This document shows positions 54,998 through 63,699 of a stretch of DNA of 64,000 bases, one piece after another. Numbering within the stretch: the stretch's first letter is position 1; each line of letters opens with the position of its first letter. The stretch lies in contig LR134353.1 of the NCBI GenBank assembly GCA_900637135.1, positions 2,170,001 to 2,234,000 on the forward strand. The letters are read 5' to 3'. The notes under the pieces are model-generated. The model worked only from the letters and a program-made list of their open reading frames with translations. It made no database searches and was not told where the DNA came from. Source of the DNA: Mycolicibacterium flavescens (GTDB taxonomy: Bacteria; Actinomycetota; Actinomycetes; Mycobacteriales; Mycobacteriaceae). Position numbers and translations under genes: made by a program.

Positions 54998-55396
54998 ATG
55001 GCCGACACCTTCGACGACGTCGCCCGCTCGAAGTACATCCTGCTGACCACGTTCACCAAGGACGGCAGGCCCAAGCCCACCCCGATCTGGGGTGCACCCG
55101 AGGACGACAAGCTGCTCGTCATCACCGATGACGGGTCGTGGAAGACCAAGCGCATCAACAACACCCCGCGGGTGACGATTCAAAAGTCCACGGCGCTGGG
55201 CAAGCCGAAAGGCGACCCGGTCGAAGCGGTCGCCCGGGTGCTGCCCAAACAGGAGACCCGCCGCGTCTTCGACAAGGTCACCCGGCGCTACTGGTGGCAT
55301 GCGTGGTGGTGGATCCCGCAGGCGCTCATCCGCGGTGGCATCGACAAGATCCACATCGGCATCGAGATCAAGCCCGCGGTCAACCCCGCGGGGTAG
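54998..55396 (+). CDS. PPOX-class F420/flavin-binding protein, copy 2
   Basis: A 132-residue paralogue of the preceding protein: YILLTTFTKDGRPKPTPIWG and WKTKRINNTPRVTIQ are near-identical. The C-terminal half differs, with RRYWWHAWWWIPQALIRGG, an unusual Trp-rich amphipathic segment that might contact a membrane. ATG two bases after the previous stop. It overlaps the convergent dienelactone hydrolase by 17 bp. Confidence 0.8.
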   Translation: MADTFDDVARSKYILLTTFTKDGRPKPTPIWGAPEDDKLLVITDDGSWKTKRINNTPRVTIQKSTALGKPKGDPVEAVARVLPKQETRRVFDKVTRRYWWHAWWWIPQALIRGGIDKIHIGIEIKPAVNPAG

Positions 55397-56087
55397 CCGT
55401 CAGGTGTTCGCCGAAGAACTCGAATACCCGCGCCCAGGCGTCGCTGGCCGCCGCCTCGTTGTAGCCGAAACCGGTGATCCGCAACAGCGGCTGCCCCGGC
55501 AACTTGTTCGCGAAGCTGTGCCCGGCATCCGGATACACCTTGATGTCGGCGGGAATCTGCTTGTCCGCAACCACTTTTCGTAACCGGTCCGCCGCCCCGA
55601 TGCCGATCGGGTCGCGGCGGCCGAAGCTGGCGACGATCGGGCACGCCCCGGTCAACGTCTCGTCGAGTCGGCGGGGCAGCGGGGTGCCGTAGAACGGTGC
55701 GGACGCGCCGAACCCCTTCGGCGACATCACCAGCGCGAACTGCCCACCCATGCAGAATCCGGCGATGCCGACGGCGCCCGTGCACTCGGAAAGGCCCAGC
55801 ACATGGTCGCGGGCGGCGAGGATGTCGTCGAGCGCGCGACCCCGCTTGCTGAGCAGTTCGCGAAACACCCGGGTGATACAGCGGGCCCTGCCACCGCGCG
55901 AGTACAGGTCGGGAGTGATGGCGATGTAGCCCGCCTCGGCGATGCGCGCCGATATCGCCGCGTTGTCCGGTCCGTAGCCGATCGCGTCGTGCACGACCAC
56001 GATCGCCGGCCACGGGCCCTCGCCGGCCGGCGCTGAGAGCAGCGCGTCGATGGGACCGCCCGGCGTATCGATCTTGATCGTGGCCAC
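55380..56087 (-). CDS. Dienelactone hydrolase family protein (Rv2054-like)
   Basis: A 235-residue alpha/beta hydrolase with the nucleophilic Cys in GIAGFCMGGQFAL, the Asp in FGRRDPIG and His in YPDAGHSFAN, the Cys-Asp-His triad of dienelactone hydrolases. PAIVVVHDAIGYG holds the acid residue region. GTG start at 56087 with AGGAG 6-10 bases upstream. The IS110 recombinase stop is 15 bases upstream of the start, so its original promoter has probably been displaced and it may depend on transcription through the element. Confidence 0.85.
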   Translation of the reverse strand: MATIKIDTPGGPIDALLSAPAGEGPWPAIVVVHDAIGYGPDNAAISARIAEAGYIAITPDLYSRGGRARCITRVFRELLSKRGRALDDILAARDHVLGLSECTGAVGIAGFCMGGQFALVMSPKGFGASAPFYGTPLPRRLDETLTGACPIVASFGRRDPIGIGAADRLRKVVADKQIPADIKVYPDAGHSFANKLPGQPLLRITGFGYNEAAASDAWARVFEFFGEHLTATPRG

Positions 56088-56101
56088 ACGTTTCTCCTAT
56101 G

Positions 56102-57169
56102 TCAAGCCGCTGCCGCTTGGCAAGGCTTTTGACGATTGTTGTGGTCGGTGTGCAGGTGGCCGTAGACGACGCGGGCCAGGCGGCGTTTGAGGCAGCGCAG
56201 GGCTTCGGGTGTGGAGTCGCCGTTGGTGATGCGGTGGCGGTAATAGGTCTGTCCGAGGCCCTGGAGGCGGATTTGGGTGACGGCGATGCGGTGTAGGGCG
56301 GTGTTGAGTTGGCGGTTGCCCGAGCGGGTCATACGGACTCGTCCGCGGGTGTTGCCCGACCATACCGGCACCGGGGCCACCCCGGCGTGACGCGCGAAGG
56401 CCGCCTCGCTCTTGAATCGGGTCACCCCGGCGGTTTCGCCGACGAGTTTGGCCGCGGTCAGCTCGCCACATCCCGGCATGGCCAGCAACACCGGGGCGAC
56501 CTGGCGGACACGGGCACCGATCCGTTTGGCCAACCCGTCGATGGTCTCGGTGAGGCGGCTGATGTCGGCCAGCTCGTCGCGGGCCAACTCGGCGACGATG
56601 CCGGTTTGGGTGTGCAGCCAGTCGCCGAGCAGTCTGCGGTGCTTGGCCAGATTCAACGAGCGCGCCTTGGGGGCATGGGCGGGATCGAGCTCGTGAACCC
56701 GCCACAGCAGCCGGTTAATCGTCGCAGTGCGTTGTGCCACAAGGTCTTCGCGTCGATCCACCAACAGCTTGAGTTCACGCGACACCTCGTCATGAGCGGC
56801 TACCGGCAGATCGGGCTCACGCAGGAAACCACGAGCGACTGCCAGCGCATCGATGGGATCGGACTTACCCCGGGTGCGGGCCGAGGCCCGGGTCTGGGCC
56901 ATCAGCTTGGGCGGGACCCGCACCACTTTCTGCCCCAACGCGAACAGGTCGCGCTCTAGACGCGCTGACAGATGCCGGCAGTCTTCGATCGCCCAGATGA
57001 CATCGGTTCCGAAATGCTCACGGGCCCACATCACCGCTTCGGTATGCCCGCCGGTGAGGGCCTTGACGGTCTTCTCGCCGAGCTTGCGGCCTACCTCGTC
57101 GACGGCGACGAAGGTATGCGTGCGCTTGTGTACATCGGCTCCAACAACAACCATGGTGGTTGCCTCCAT
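56102..57169 (-). CDS. IS110-family transposase (DEDD recombinase)
   Basis: A 355-residue recombinase. The RuvC-like N-terminal domain has Asp12 (VVGADVHKRTH), Glu62 (WAIEDCRH), and Asp104/Asp107 (GKSDPIDALAVARG), the DEDD signature. The C-terminal Tnp domain contains MPGCGELTAAKLVGE and RVRMTRSGNRQLNTAL with the conserved Ser. The frame is intact, suggesting recent arrival. IS110 enzymes use a structured bridge RNA from a noncoding end to select target and donor. ATG at 57169 (a second ATG five codons in is possible). Confidence 0.93.
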   Translation of the reverse strand: MEATTMVVVGADVHKRTHTFVAVDEVGRKLGEKTVKALTGGHTEAVMWAREHFGTDVIWAIEDCRHLSARLERDLFALGQKVVRVPPKLMAQTRASARTRGKSDPIDALAVARGFLREPDLPVAAHDEVSRELKLLVDRREDLVAQRTATINRLLWRVHELDPAHAPKARSLNLAKHRRLLGDWLHTQTGIVAELARDELADISRLTETIDGLAKRIGARVRQVAPVLLAMPGCGELTAAKLVGETAGVTRFKSEAAFARHAGVAPVPVWSGNTRGRVRMTRSGNRQLNTALHRIAVTQIRLQGLGQTYYRHRITNGDSTPEALRCLKRRLARVVYGHLHTDHNNRQKPCQAAAA

Positions 57170-57424
57170 TCACTGAGAGGTGACGGTTGGGCCGGTCGGC
57201 GGACATACCTCAGTTGGGGGCGGTGCCACGCTCCTATCAAGTCACGCCGGCCGGTCCTTCACACCTGATGCCGGCAAAACGCGTGAACGCCAACCAAAGG
57301 CGGCAGCCAATCTAAGAGCCAGACACCAGGTGAAAAGGATTCAACCACCGCACTACGCGGCACCTCACCTTCACACTGACGCCAATCTACGGAACCCTCG
57401 CGGCCGTCCGGACGTTTACCACGT
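57170..57424 (-). ncRNA. Candidate bridge RNA region of the IS110 element
   Basis: Noncoding DNA upstream of the recombinase, where IS110-group elements encode their bridge RNA. It has no open frame of note and lower GC than its surroundings. Several short inverted segments can be seen (for example GGCCGG-rich arms near 57193 and 57245), but I cannot fold it reliably. Part of this stretch may instead be the fxsA promoter. Confidence 0.4.
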
Positions 57425-57910
57425 ATGGCGATGCGGCTGTTTGTCCTCTATGTGGTCATCGAGACCGCGGTCGTGGTGGCTCTGGTGTCGACGATCGGCA
57501 TCGGCTGGACGCTACTGCTGCTGCTCACGACGTTCGTGCTGGGTTTCGCGCTGGCCGGATCGCAGATCAGGCGTCACGTCGGCAGGTTGCGTGCGGGCCT
57601 GACCCCGGCGACCCTGCACGGCACCGCCGCCGACAGTGTCCTGGTCGCGCTCGGCACAGTGCTCGTCGCGATCCCCGGGCTGGCCAGTTCGGTCGCGGGG
57701 GCGCTGCTCCTGCTGCCACCGACGCGGGCCGCGGGGCGCCCGCTGCTGACCGCGCTCGCCGCCCGCCGGGCGCCGCTGATCACCGCGGGAATGGCGGGGT
57801 GGGGAGCGGCTACCAAGCGGAATGACTACATCGACGGTGAGGTCGTCGACGTGGTCGACGTCGACCCGCCCGCCGTGGAGCGCCCGCGTCCGCCCGCCGA
57901 CGGGCTGTGA
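57425..57910 (+). CDS. fxsA: FxsA-family membrane protein
   Basis: A 161-residue protein with two to three hydrophobic segments (LFVLYVVIETAVVVALVSTI, LLLLLTTFVLGFALAGSQIR, VLVAIPGLASSVAGALLLLP) and an acidic cytoplasmic tail. This matches the FxsA family, named for suppression of F-exclusion of phage T7 in E. coli; its mycobacterial role (Rv2053c) is unknown. ATG at 57425, immediately after the IS-associated region, so its promoter may also have been altered. Confidence 0.85.
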   Translation: MAMRLFVLYVVIETAVVVALVSTIGIGWTLLLLLTTFVLGFALAGSQIRRHVGRLRAGLTPATLHGTAADSVLVALGTVLVAIPGLASSVAGALLLLPPTRAAGRPLLTALAARRAPLITAGMAGWGAATKRNDYIDGEVVDVVDVDPPAVERPRPPADGL

Positions 57911-57923
57911 GAACCTCCCCTAG

Positions 57924-59510
57924 GTGACGACCCTTCTGCTCAACGGGCGGGTGCACAGCCCCGCCATGCCCGACGCCACGGCGCTGGCCGTGCGCGACCG
58001 TGTGATCGCATGGTTGGGCAGCGACGACGTCGGCCGTAGCCAGTTTCCCGACGCGCGGATCATCGACCTCGACGGTGGCTTCGTCGCGCCCGCCTTCGTC
58101 GACTGTCACATCCATCTCACCGCCACCGGGCTCACGTTCTCCGGGCTCGACCTGCGGCCCGCCACCTCGCTACAGCACTGCCTGCAGTTGCTCGCAGACC
58201 ACGCGCGCCGCTACCCCGACGGCCCGATCTGGGCCCACGGCTGGGACGAATCGGACTGGCCGCAGCACACCCCGCCTCGAGTCGATGACATCGACGCTGT
58301 CGTGGGGGACCGGCCGGCCTACCTCGCCAGGGTCGACGTGCACTCGGCGGCGGCCTCCACCGCGCTGCGCACGCTGTGCCCGGGCCTGGCCGACGCGACC
58401 GGATACGACCCGCAGCGGCCGCTGACCAGCGACGCTCACCACCTGGTCCGCGCCGCGGCCCGGGCCGGTCTGACCGCCCGACAGCGTGCCGACGCGCATG
58501 CCGCCGCGCTCGACGCAGTGGCAGCGCACGGCATCGTCGCGGTGCACGAATGCGCGGGCCCCGACATCGGCGGCCTCGACGACTGGGATGAGATCCGCGT
58601 CCTCGACCACGGCGTCGAGGTCGTCGGCTACTGGGGCGAAGCGGTCGCCACGGCCGACGAGGCACGCGCACTGATCGACCGCACCGGCGCCCGCGGCCTG
58701 GCGGGTGACCTCTTCGTCGACGGGGCACTGGGCTCGCGCACTGCGTGGCTGCAGGAGCCCTACGCCGACGCGCCCGGCTGTGTCGGAAACACCTACCTCG
58801 ACCCCAGCGCCATCGCGGCCCACCTGCAGGCGTGCACGGAGGCGGGCATCACGGCCGGCTTCCACGTGATCGGCGACGCCGCCGTCACCGCAGTCGTCGA
58901 CGCGTTCGAGTCCGTCGTCGCATCCTCGGGCGCCCCCGCGGTCGCCCGGTGCGGGCACCGACTCGAACATCTGGAGATGGTCACCTCAGAACAGGCGCAC
59001 AAGCTCGGCGCCTGGGGCGTGCTCGCCAGCATGCAACCGAATTTCGATGCGCTCTGGGGCGGCGACACCGGCATGTACGCCCAACGTCTCGGGGCGCAGC
59101 GAGCCAGATCGCTGAACCCGTTCGCGCTGTTAGCATCCCAAGGCGTGCCCCTCGCGTTCGGCTCGGACAGCCCCGTCACCGGGATCGACCCCTGGGCGAC
59201 GCTGCGCGCGGCGGCGCGACACCAGACGCCGGGCAGTGCACTCTCGGCGCGCGCGGCGTTCGCAGCACTCACCCGAGGTGCGTGGCGCGCCGCAGGTGTG
59301 CGAGACGGGTTGGCGGGCACCCTCGTTCCCGGTGCACCGGCGTCGTACGCGATATGGGAAGCCGACGAACTCGAGGTGAGCGCGCCCGCCGACGCGGTGC
59401 AACGGTGGTCCACCGACCGGCGGTCGCGGGTACCGCCGCTGCCGCGACTCGACGCCCCGTCTCCTCGCTGTCGGCAGACCGTCCATCGAGGTGTCGTTAT
59501 ACATGGCTGA
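57924..59510 (+). CDS. YtcJ-like amidohydrolase
   Basis: A 528-residue metal-dependent hydrolase of the amidohydrolase 3 class. [12 protein letters not shown] gives the HxH metal motif, [19 protein letters not shown] and [12 protein letters not shown] the further His ligands, and [15 protein letters not shown] the catalytic Asp. Substrates of YtcJ-like enzymes are poorly defined. GTG start 13 bp after fxsA; the 3' end overlaps lnt by 8 to 20 bp depending on the lnt start. Confidence 0.87.
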   Translation: MTTLLLNGRVHSPAMPDATALAVRDRVIAWLGSDDVGRSQFPDARIIDLDGGFVAPAFVDCHIHLTATGLTFSGLDLRPATSLQHCLQLLADHARRYPDGPIWAHGWDESDWPQHTPPRVDDIDAVVGDRPAYLARVDVHSAAASTALRTLCPGLADATGYDPQRPLTSDAHHLVRAAARAGLTARQRADAHAAALDAVAAHGIVAVHECAGPDIGGLDDWDEIRVLDHGVEVVGYWGEAVATADEARALIDRTGARGLAGDLFVDGALGSRTAWLQEPYADAPGCVGNTYLDPSAIAAHLQACTEAGITAGFHVIGDAAVTAVVDAFESVVASSGAPAVARCGHRLEHLEMVTSEQAHKLGAWGVLASMQPNFDALWGGDTGMYAQRLGAQRARSLNPFALLASQGVPLAFGSDSPVTGIDPWATLRAAARHQTPGSALSARAAFAALTRGAWRAAGVRDGLAGTLVPGAPASYAIWEADELEVSAPADAVQRWSTDRRSRVPPLPRLDAPSPRCRQTVHRGVVIHG

Positions 59511-61140
59511 AACTCTCTCGAGGGCAAGGCGATTCGGCCAGGGCCTGGTGGACCGGCTGCCGCAGCTGGGCGTGGCGATCGTCGCCGGGGTACTTCTGTG
59601 TCTGAGCTTTCCGCCCATTGGATGGTGGTATCTGGGCTTCCTCGCGTTCGCACTGCTGGCGTGGGTGCTGACACGCGAGACCACCACGGTGCTCGGCGGA
59701 TTCGGCTACGGGTTCCTGTTCGGGGCCGCGTTCTACCTACCGTTGCTGCCGTGGGTCGGGGCGTTCGTCGGCCCCTTCCCGTGGATCGGACTGTCGCTCG
59801 CCGAGGCGGTGTTTCCGGCCCTCTTCGGCGCGGCCGCGGTGGTGGTTCGCCGACTGCCGGGCTGGCCGCTGTGGTTCGCCGGGTTGTGGGCCGCGCAGGA
59901 GTGGCTCAAGTCGACGCTGCCGTTCGGCGGATTCCCCTGGGGTGGCGTCGCGTACGGCCAGACGGAGAGCCCGCTGCGCTCGATCGCCCAACTCGGCGGG
60001 GCGCCGCTGCTGTCTTTCGCGGTGGTGCTCGTCGGGTTCAGCTTGGCGGCAATGGTATTCGAGGTGATCCAGTGGTGGCGTCGCGACGACGCGCAGACCA
60101 CACCACCGGCCGTGGTGGTGCCCGGCCTGTGTATCAGCGCCGTGCTGCTGGCCACCGCGCTGACGTGGCCGCACGTGCGCCAGTCCGGCCTCGGCGCCGG
60201 TGACGAGCACTCGGTCACCGTCGCCGTTGTCCAAGGCAATGTGCCCCGGCTCGGATTGGATTTCAACGCCCAGCGTCGCGCCGTGCTCGACAACCATATC
60301 CGCGAGACGTTGCGGCTGGCCGAGGACGTGAGGGCGGGCCGCGCGCCGCAGCCGATGTTCGTCGTCTGGCCCGAGAACTCCTCCGACATCGATCCACTGG
60401 CCAATTCCGACGCTCACGAGCTGATCTCGTCGGCCGCCGCGGCCATCGACGCGCCGATCCTCGTCGGCGCGGTGGTCGAGGCTCCCGGCGCCACGGCCGA
60501 GGTGCCGACCACGACGAACTCGGTGATCGTGTGGAACCCGGAGAGCGGGCCCGGCGAGCGCCACGACAAGCAGATCGTGCAGCCGTTCGGCGAGTACCTG
60601 CCGTGGCGCGGGTTCTTCCGCAACTTCTCCGAGTACGCGGACCGCGCCGGCTACTTCGTACCCGGTGACGGAACGGGCGTCGTGCACCCGGCCGGCGTGC
60701 CGGTGGGGGTGGCCACCTGCTGGGAGGTGATCTTCGACCGTGCGCCGCGCGAGTCGGTGCGCAACGGCGCACAACTGCTGGTCGTGCCGTCCAACAACGC
60801 GACGTTCACCGAGTCCATGAGCGAACAGCAACTCGCGTTCGCCCGGCTGCGTGCTGTCGAACACGACCGCTACGTGGTCGTGGCGGGGACGACGGGGATC
60901 AGCGCGATTATCTCGCCGGACGGCCGTGAGCTGGCTCGCACCGCGTTCTACGAACCGGCCTACCTCGACTCCGCCGTGCGGCTGAAAACCCAGCTCACAG
61001 CCGCGACGCGGTTCGGGCCGCTGGTGGAGGGGCTGCTCATCGTCCTCGGCGTGGGCAGCCTGATCGTCGCGATGCTGCACAATGAAGGCTTTGTGCGTCG
61101 CCGAGTGGGCGGCCGCACCACAGACAGAGGAGCCACATGA
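59491..61140 (+). CDS. lnt: Apolipoprotein N-acyltransferase Lnt (Ppm2-like)
   Basis: A 549-residue enzyme that N-acylates the N-terminal Cys of lipoproteins at the plasma membrane. About seven spans at the N terminus are followed by a nitrilase domain with the triad Glu ([11 protein letters not shown]), Lys ([15 protein letters not shown]) and Cys ([11 protein letters not shown]). In M. tuberculosis this domain is fused to Ppm1; here the two are separate genes sharing an ATGA, as in M. smegmatis. Starts GTG at 59491 or ATG at 59503. Confidence 0.93.
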   Translation: MSLYMAETLSRARRFGQGLVDRLPQLGVAIVAGVLLCLSFPPIGWWYLGFLAFALLAWVLTRETTTVLGGFGYGFLFGAAFYLPLLPWVGAFVGPFPWIGLSLAEAVFPALFGAAAVVVRRLPGWPLWFAGLWAAQEWLKSTLPFGGFPWGGVAYGQTESPLRSIAQLGGAPLLSFAVVLVGFSLAAMVFEVIQWWRRDDAQTTPPAVVVPGLCISAVLLATALTWPHVRQSGLGAGDEHSVTVAVVQGNVPRLGLDFNAQRRAVLDNHIRETLRLAEDVRAGRAPQPMFVVWPENSSDIDPLANSDAHELISSAAAAIDAPILVGAVVEAPGATAEVPTTTNSVIVWNPESGPGERHDKQIVQPFGEYLPWRGFFRNFSEYADRAGYFVPGDGTGVVHPAGVPVGVATCWEVIFDRAPRESVRNGAQLLVVPSNNATFTESMSEQQLAFARLRAVEHDRYVVVAGTTGISAIISPDGRELARTAFYEPAYLDSAVRLKTQLTAATRFGPLVEGLLIVLGVGSLIVAMLHNEGFVRRRVGGRTTDRGAT

Positions 61141-61913
61141 CGACGGGCCGGGACCCGGGGGAGCGACCCAGCCAGCGCGCGCTGGTCATCATCCCCACCT
61201 ACAACGAGCGGGAGAACCTTCCGCTGATCGTCGAGCGCGTCCAGAACGCTCTGCCCGACATCCACCTCCTGATCGTCGACGACGGCAGCCCTGACGGCAC
61301 CGGCAGGCTCGCCGACGAACTGGCCCTCGCGGACCCCGACCGCATCCACGTCATGCACCGCAATGCCAAGGGCGGCCTGGGCGCGGCGTACCTGGCCGGT
61401 TTCGCCTGGGGGCTGAGCCGCGAGTATTCCGTGCTGGTCGAGATGGACGCCGACGGCAGCCACCCGCCCGAGCAGCTGTACCGGTTGCTCGACGCCATCG
61501 ACGGAGGCGCCGACCTGGTCATCGGCTCGCGCTACGTGCCCGGCGGAGAAGTCCGTAACTGGCCCCGGCGTCGCCTGCTGCTATCGCGTACCGCCAACGG
61601 TTACTCGCGCATCCTGCTCGGCGTCGACATCCATGACATCACCGCCGGTTACCGCGCCTACCGCCGCGAGGTGCTGGAGAAGATCGATCTGAGCGCGGTC
61701 GACTCCAAGGGTTACTGCTTCCAGATCGACCTGACCTGGCGCACGATCAACAACGGCTTCGTCGTCGTAGAAGTGCCCATCACCTTCACCGAACGCGAGT
61801 TCGGTCAGTCCAAGATGAGTGGATCCAACATCCGCGAGGCCCTGTTCAAGGTCGCGGAGTGGGGTCTGCGCGGCCGCATCGATCGCGGCCGTGGGGCCCG
61901 CGTCACGCGCTGA
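61137..61913 (+). CDS. ppm1: Polyprenol monophosphomannose synthase Ppm1
   Basis: A 258-residue GT2 glycosyltransferase making polyprenyl-phosphomannose from GDP-mannose, the donor for lipomannan, lipoarabinomannan and protein mannosylation. [38 protein letters not shown] and [20 protein letters not shown] give the nucleotide-binding and DxD motifs. No membrane helices, so it may depend on Lnt for membrane attachment, as reported for M. smegmatis. ATG overlaps the lnt stop. Confidence 0.95.
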   Translation: MTTGRDPGERPSQRALVIIPTYNERENLPLIVERVQNALPDIHLLIVDDGSPDGTGRLADELALADPDRIHVMHRNAKGGLGAAYLAGFAWGLSREYSVLVEMDADGSHPPEQLYRLLDAIDGGADLVIGSRYVPGGEVRNWPRRRLLLSRTANGYSRILLGVDIHDITAGYRAYRREVLEKIDLSAVDSKGYCFQIDLTWRTINNGFVVVEVPITFTEREFGQSKMSGSNIREALFKVAEWGLRGRIDRGRGARVTR

Positions 61914-61924
61914 CCCTCACATTC

Positions 61925-61986
61925 CGCGAGCGACCGCGTTTGCACCGCGACACGCCGTGCTTTCGTGGCACGAAGCGGTCGCTCGC
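61925..61986. repeat. 62-bp palindromic dispersed repeat, copy 4
   Basis: Outer arms GCGAGCGACCGC and GCGGTCGCTCGC pair perfectly over 12 bases. Relative to copy 2, both arms carry matching changes (TG to AC), so pairing is preserved. It lies between the convergent ppm1 and rbpA genes and may act as a bidirectional terminator. Confidence 0.75.
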
Positions 61987-61997
61987 CGAGGGCGGGG

Positions 61998-62333
61998 TCA
62001 GCCGCGGCGGCGGGCCTTGATGATGTCGAGCCGCTCCTTGAGCAGCTCTTCGAGCTCCTCGATCGACCGGCGCTCGAGCAGCATGTCCCAGTGCGTGCGC
62101 GGCGGCTTGGTCTTCTTCGGCTCGGGGGCGTCCCCCTCGATCAGGGTGCCTTCCATGCCGTTGCGGCACAGCCAGGTGTGCGGAATCTCGGCGTCGTCGG
62201 CGAACGGAACGTCGAACTCTTCACCGTTGTCGGTGCGGTACCGCGCGACCTGACGCGGCGCCAAGTCGTGGTTGCGGTCGGTCTCGTAGCTCACGGCTCC
62301 GAGGCGACTTCCCCTCAAGACGCGATCAGCCAT
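61998..62333 (-). CDS. rbpA: RNA polymerase-binding protein RbpA
   Basis: A 111-residue actinobacterial transcription activator that binds SigA or SigB holoenzyme and stabilises open complexes. MADRVLRGSRLGAVSYETDR is the N-terminal tail, IPHTWLCRNGMEGTLIEG the core zinc-ribbon-like barrel, and THWDMLLERRSIEELEELLK the sigma-interacting domain. The ATG at 62333 is preceded by GAGGAG and gives the known length; the longer open frame to 62417 runs through the promoter. Confidence 0.97.
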   Translation of the reverse strand: MADRVLRGSRLGAVSYETDRNHDLAPRQVARYRTDNGEEFDVPFADDAEIPHTWLCRNGMEGTLIEGDAPEPKKTKPPRTHWDMLLERRSIEELEELLKERLDIIKARRRG

Positions 62334-62375
62334 CGTCAAACACTCCTCGATCAGCGCGTTATTGTCCGAATCATC

Positions 62376-62401
62376 AACGCCGCAGCATGCTGTGAAGTTC
62401 C
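62376..62401 (-). promoter_or_regulatory. SigE/SigH-type promoter of rbpA
   Basis: On the minus strand, GGAAC (62401-62397) is followed after 18 bases by GTT (62378-62376), matching the ECF-type consensus GGAAC-N-GTT used by SigE and SigH in mycobacteria and SigR in Streptomyces. It would start transcription about 35 bases before the rbpA ATG. Confidence 0.55.
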
Positions 62402-62458
62402 CGACTCGACCCACCATGATACCGGGAAACCGATGACCGTCGGTTTACAGTCTGGCCT

Positions 62459-62800
62459 GTGACATCCGGGATCAAAAGGCGCCTCCGCCCTGCGGCCTGC
62501 CGCTGGTGCGGTCGTGAGGTCGGCGATGCGGGGCTGGGCAGACGGCGGCAGTACTGCAGGCAGTCCTGCCGCCAACGCGCATACGAGCAGCGCAGCGTGA
62601 TCAAGGGCACGACGCTGGCCCCCGACGCGGTCGTCCTCACCCCGGACGAGGCCGCCGAGCTCTCCGACCGCATCTACCAGGTCAGATGCGCGGCCGAGGA
62701 CGTCGCCACGGCGGTCGAGGAAGGCGCCGACACCGTCGAACTGCGGCAACTGTGCGGCGCGCTGATGACGGCGGCCAAGGCCGCCGACGGCTGGCGCTGA
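62459..62800 (+). CDS. Small zinc-ribbon protein (Rv2049c position)
   Basis: A 113-residue protein with Cys14, Cys17, Cys33 and Cys37 in ACRWCGRE and QYCRQSCRQRAYEQ, a likely single zinc site of a type common in small actinobacterial proteins. The C-terminal half is helical (LTPDEAAELSDRIYQVRCAAED). GTG start at 62459. It is divergent from rbpA across about 125 bp. Nucleic acid binding is possible but not shown. Confidence 0.72.
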   Translation: MTSGIKRRLRPAACRWCGREVGDAGLGRRRQYCRQSCRQRAYEQRSVIKGTTLAPDAVVLTPDEAAELSDRIYQVRCAAEDVATAVEEGADTVELRQLCGALMTAAKAADGWR

Positions 62801-62898
62801 CGCGCCCCGGTTTTCCGCTATTTCGCTGCGTCGTTGAACCACCATGGGTGCTGACTCGTCGTCTCGATGACCAGTCAGTTCTGCCCGATAGGACCACC

Positions 62899-63585
62899 AT
62901 GACCAGGAAGAGATGGACCCGCGTTCTGTTCGTGGGTATCAGCGCGACGCTCGCGTTCACCACCCTGACCGCGTGCTCTGGCGGCTCAACCTCGGAGTCG
63001 ACGACCACGGCGCGAGCCCAGCCGTTTCCGCAGTCGGCGCGCTACGTCGCGGACATGAAATCTCCCGACGGCAAGCCGATGACCATCGGTATCTCCGTGG
63101 ACGGCGGCGAGCTCGCCGCGTACGCCTGCAACGACAGCGATGACGAAGCCTGGTTCTTCGGCAAGAACGCCGACGGCAAGATCGATCTCACGTCGAGGTT
63201 CCGCGACACGCTGACCGCGCAGTTCGACGGCGCGGACGTCGAAGGTGACCTGACCATGAACGGGGTCACCTACGAATTCACCGCGGCACCGGTGTCCGGT
63301 GAGGCCGGCGTCTATACCGCCGACCTCGACGGCGTACGAGCGGCCTGGGTGGTCCGCGAGGACGGCTCGGCCGTCGGCGTGCAGCTCAACGGGTTCAGCG
63401 GCACGCTCGACCAAGCCGACATTCAACAGCTCAACGACGCCCAGTTCCGCGCCGAGGTCCGCAACAAACGCCAGCTGCAGCAGGCCCAGCAGATCACCCG
63501 CCTGTCGAACGGGGCGATGAGCTCCAGGATCAACGGCGCGGACGTGACCCCGACCCCCGTCACGGGTGCGTTCCGTTTGAGCTGA
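62899..63585 (+). CDS. Lipoprotein of unknown function
   Basis: A 228-residue exported protein. The signal peptide (RVLFVGISATLAFTTLTAC) ends with lipobox LTAC and Cys26. The mature protein has a Ser/Thr-rich linker and a beta-rich domain (PMTIGISVDGGELAAYACND, VYTADLDGVRAAWVVRED) with one further Cys. A helical Gln-rich C-terminal segment follows (NKRQLQQAQQITRL). I do not recognise a family. ATG at 62899 selected by the signal peptide. A strong terminator follows. Confidence 0.75.
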   Translation: MTRKRWTRVLFVGISATLAFTTLTACSGGSTSESTTTARAQPFPQSARYVADMKSPDGKPMTIGISVDGGELAAYACNDSDDEAWFFGKNADGKIDLTSRFRDTLTAQFDGADVEGDLTMNGVTYEFTAAPVSGEAGVYTADLDGVRAAWVVREDGSAVGVQLNGFSGTLDQADIQQLNDAQFRAEVRNKRQLQQAQQITRLSNGAMSSRINGADVTPTPVTGAFRLS

Positions 63586-63600
63586 CAACACGATTCCACG

Positions 63601-63645
63601 GCCCGCCGGTTCGCCCGATCACCCGGCGGGCTCGTGTCTTTCGTT
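63601..63645 (+). terminator. Rho-independent terminator after the lipoprotein gene
   Basis: GCCCGCCGG (63601-63609) and CCGGCGGGC (63623-63631) form a perfect 9-bp stem with a 13-base loop, followed by a T-rich run (TCGTGTCTTTCGTT). Confidence 0.75.
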
Positions 63646-63699
63646 CACCCAGAATCAAAGCCTTCAGGCCCGGCGCGGCCGTCCGTAGCGTCAGACCAC

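Larger units (their letters stand above)
56095..57424 (-). mobile_element. IS110-family insertion sequence (outer bounds)
   Basis: An IS110-type recombinase with about 255 bp of noncoding DNA on its 5' side. IS110 elements lack terminal inverted repeats, so exact ends cannot be read. The sequence CTCCTAT occurs both at 56094-56100 (3' end) and near 57230 (5' side), a candidate recombination core. The stretch to 57424 is visibly less GC-rich than neighbouring DNA and may belong to the element. It interrupts the dienelactone hydrolase-fxsA interval. Confidence 0.65.

Noticed and set aside
59491..61913. Frameshifted lnt-ppm1 fusion
   Set aside because: The genes are fused in M. tuberculosis, but here lnt has its own stop with a clean ATGA start for ppm1, as in M. 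smegmatis; this is a normal two-gene arrangement.
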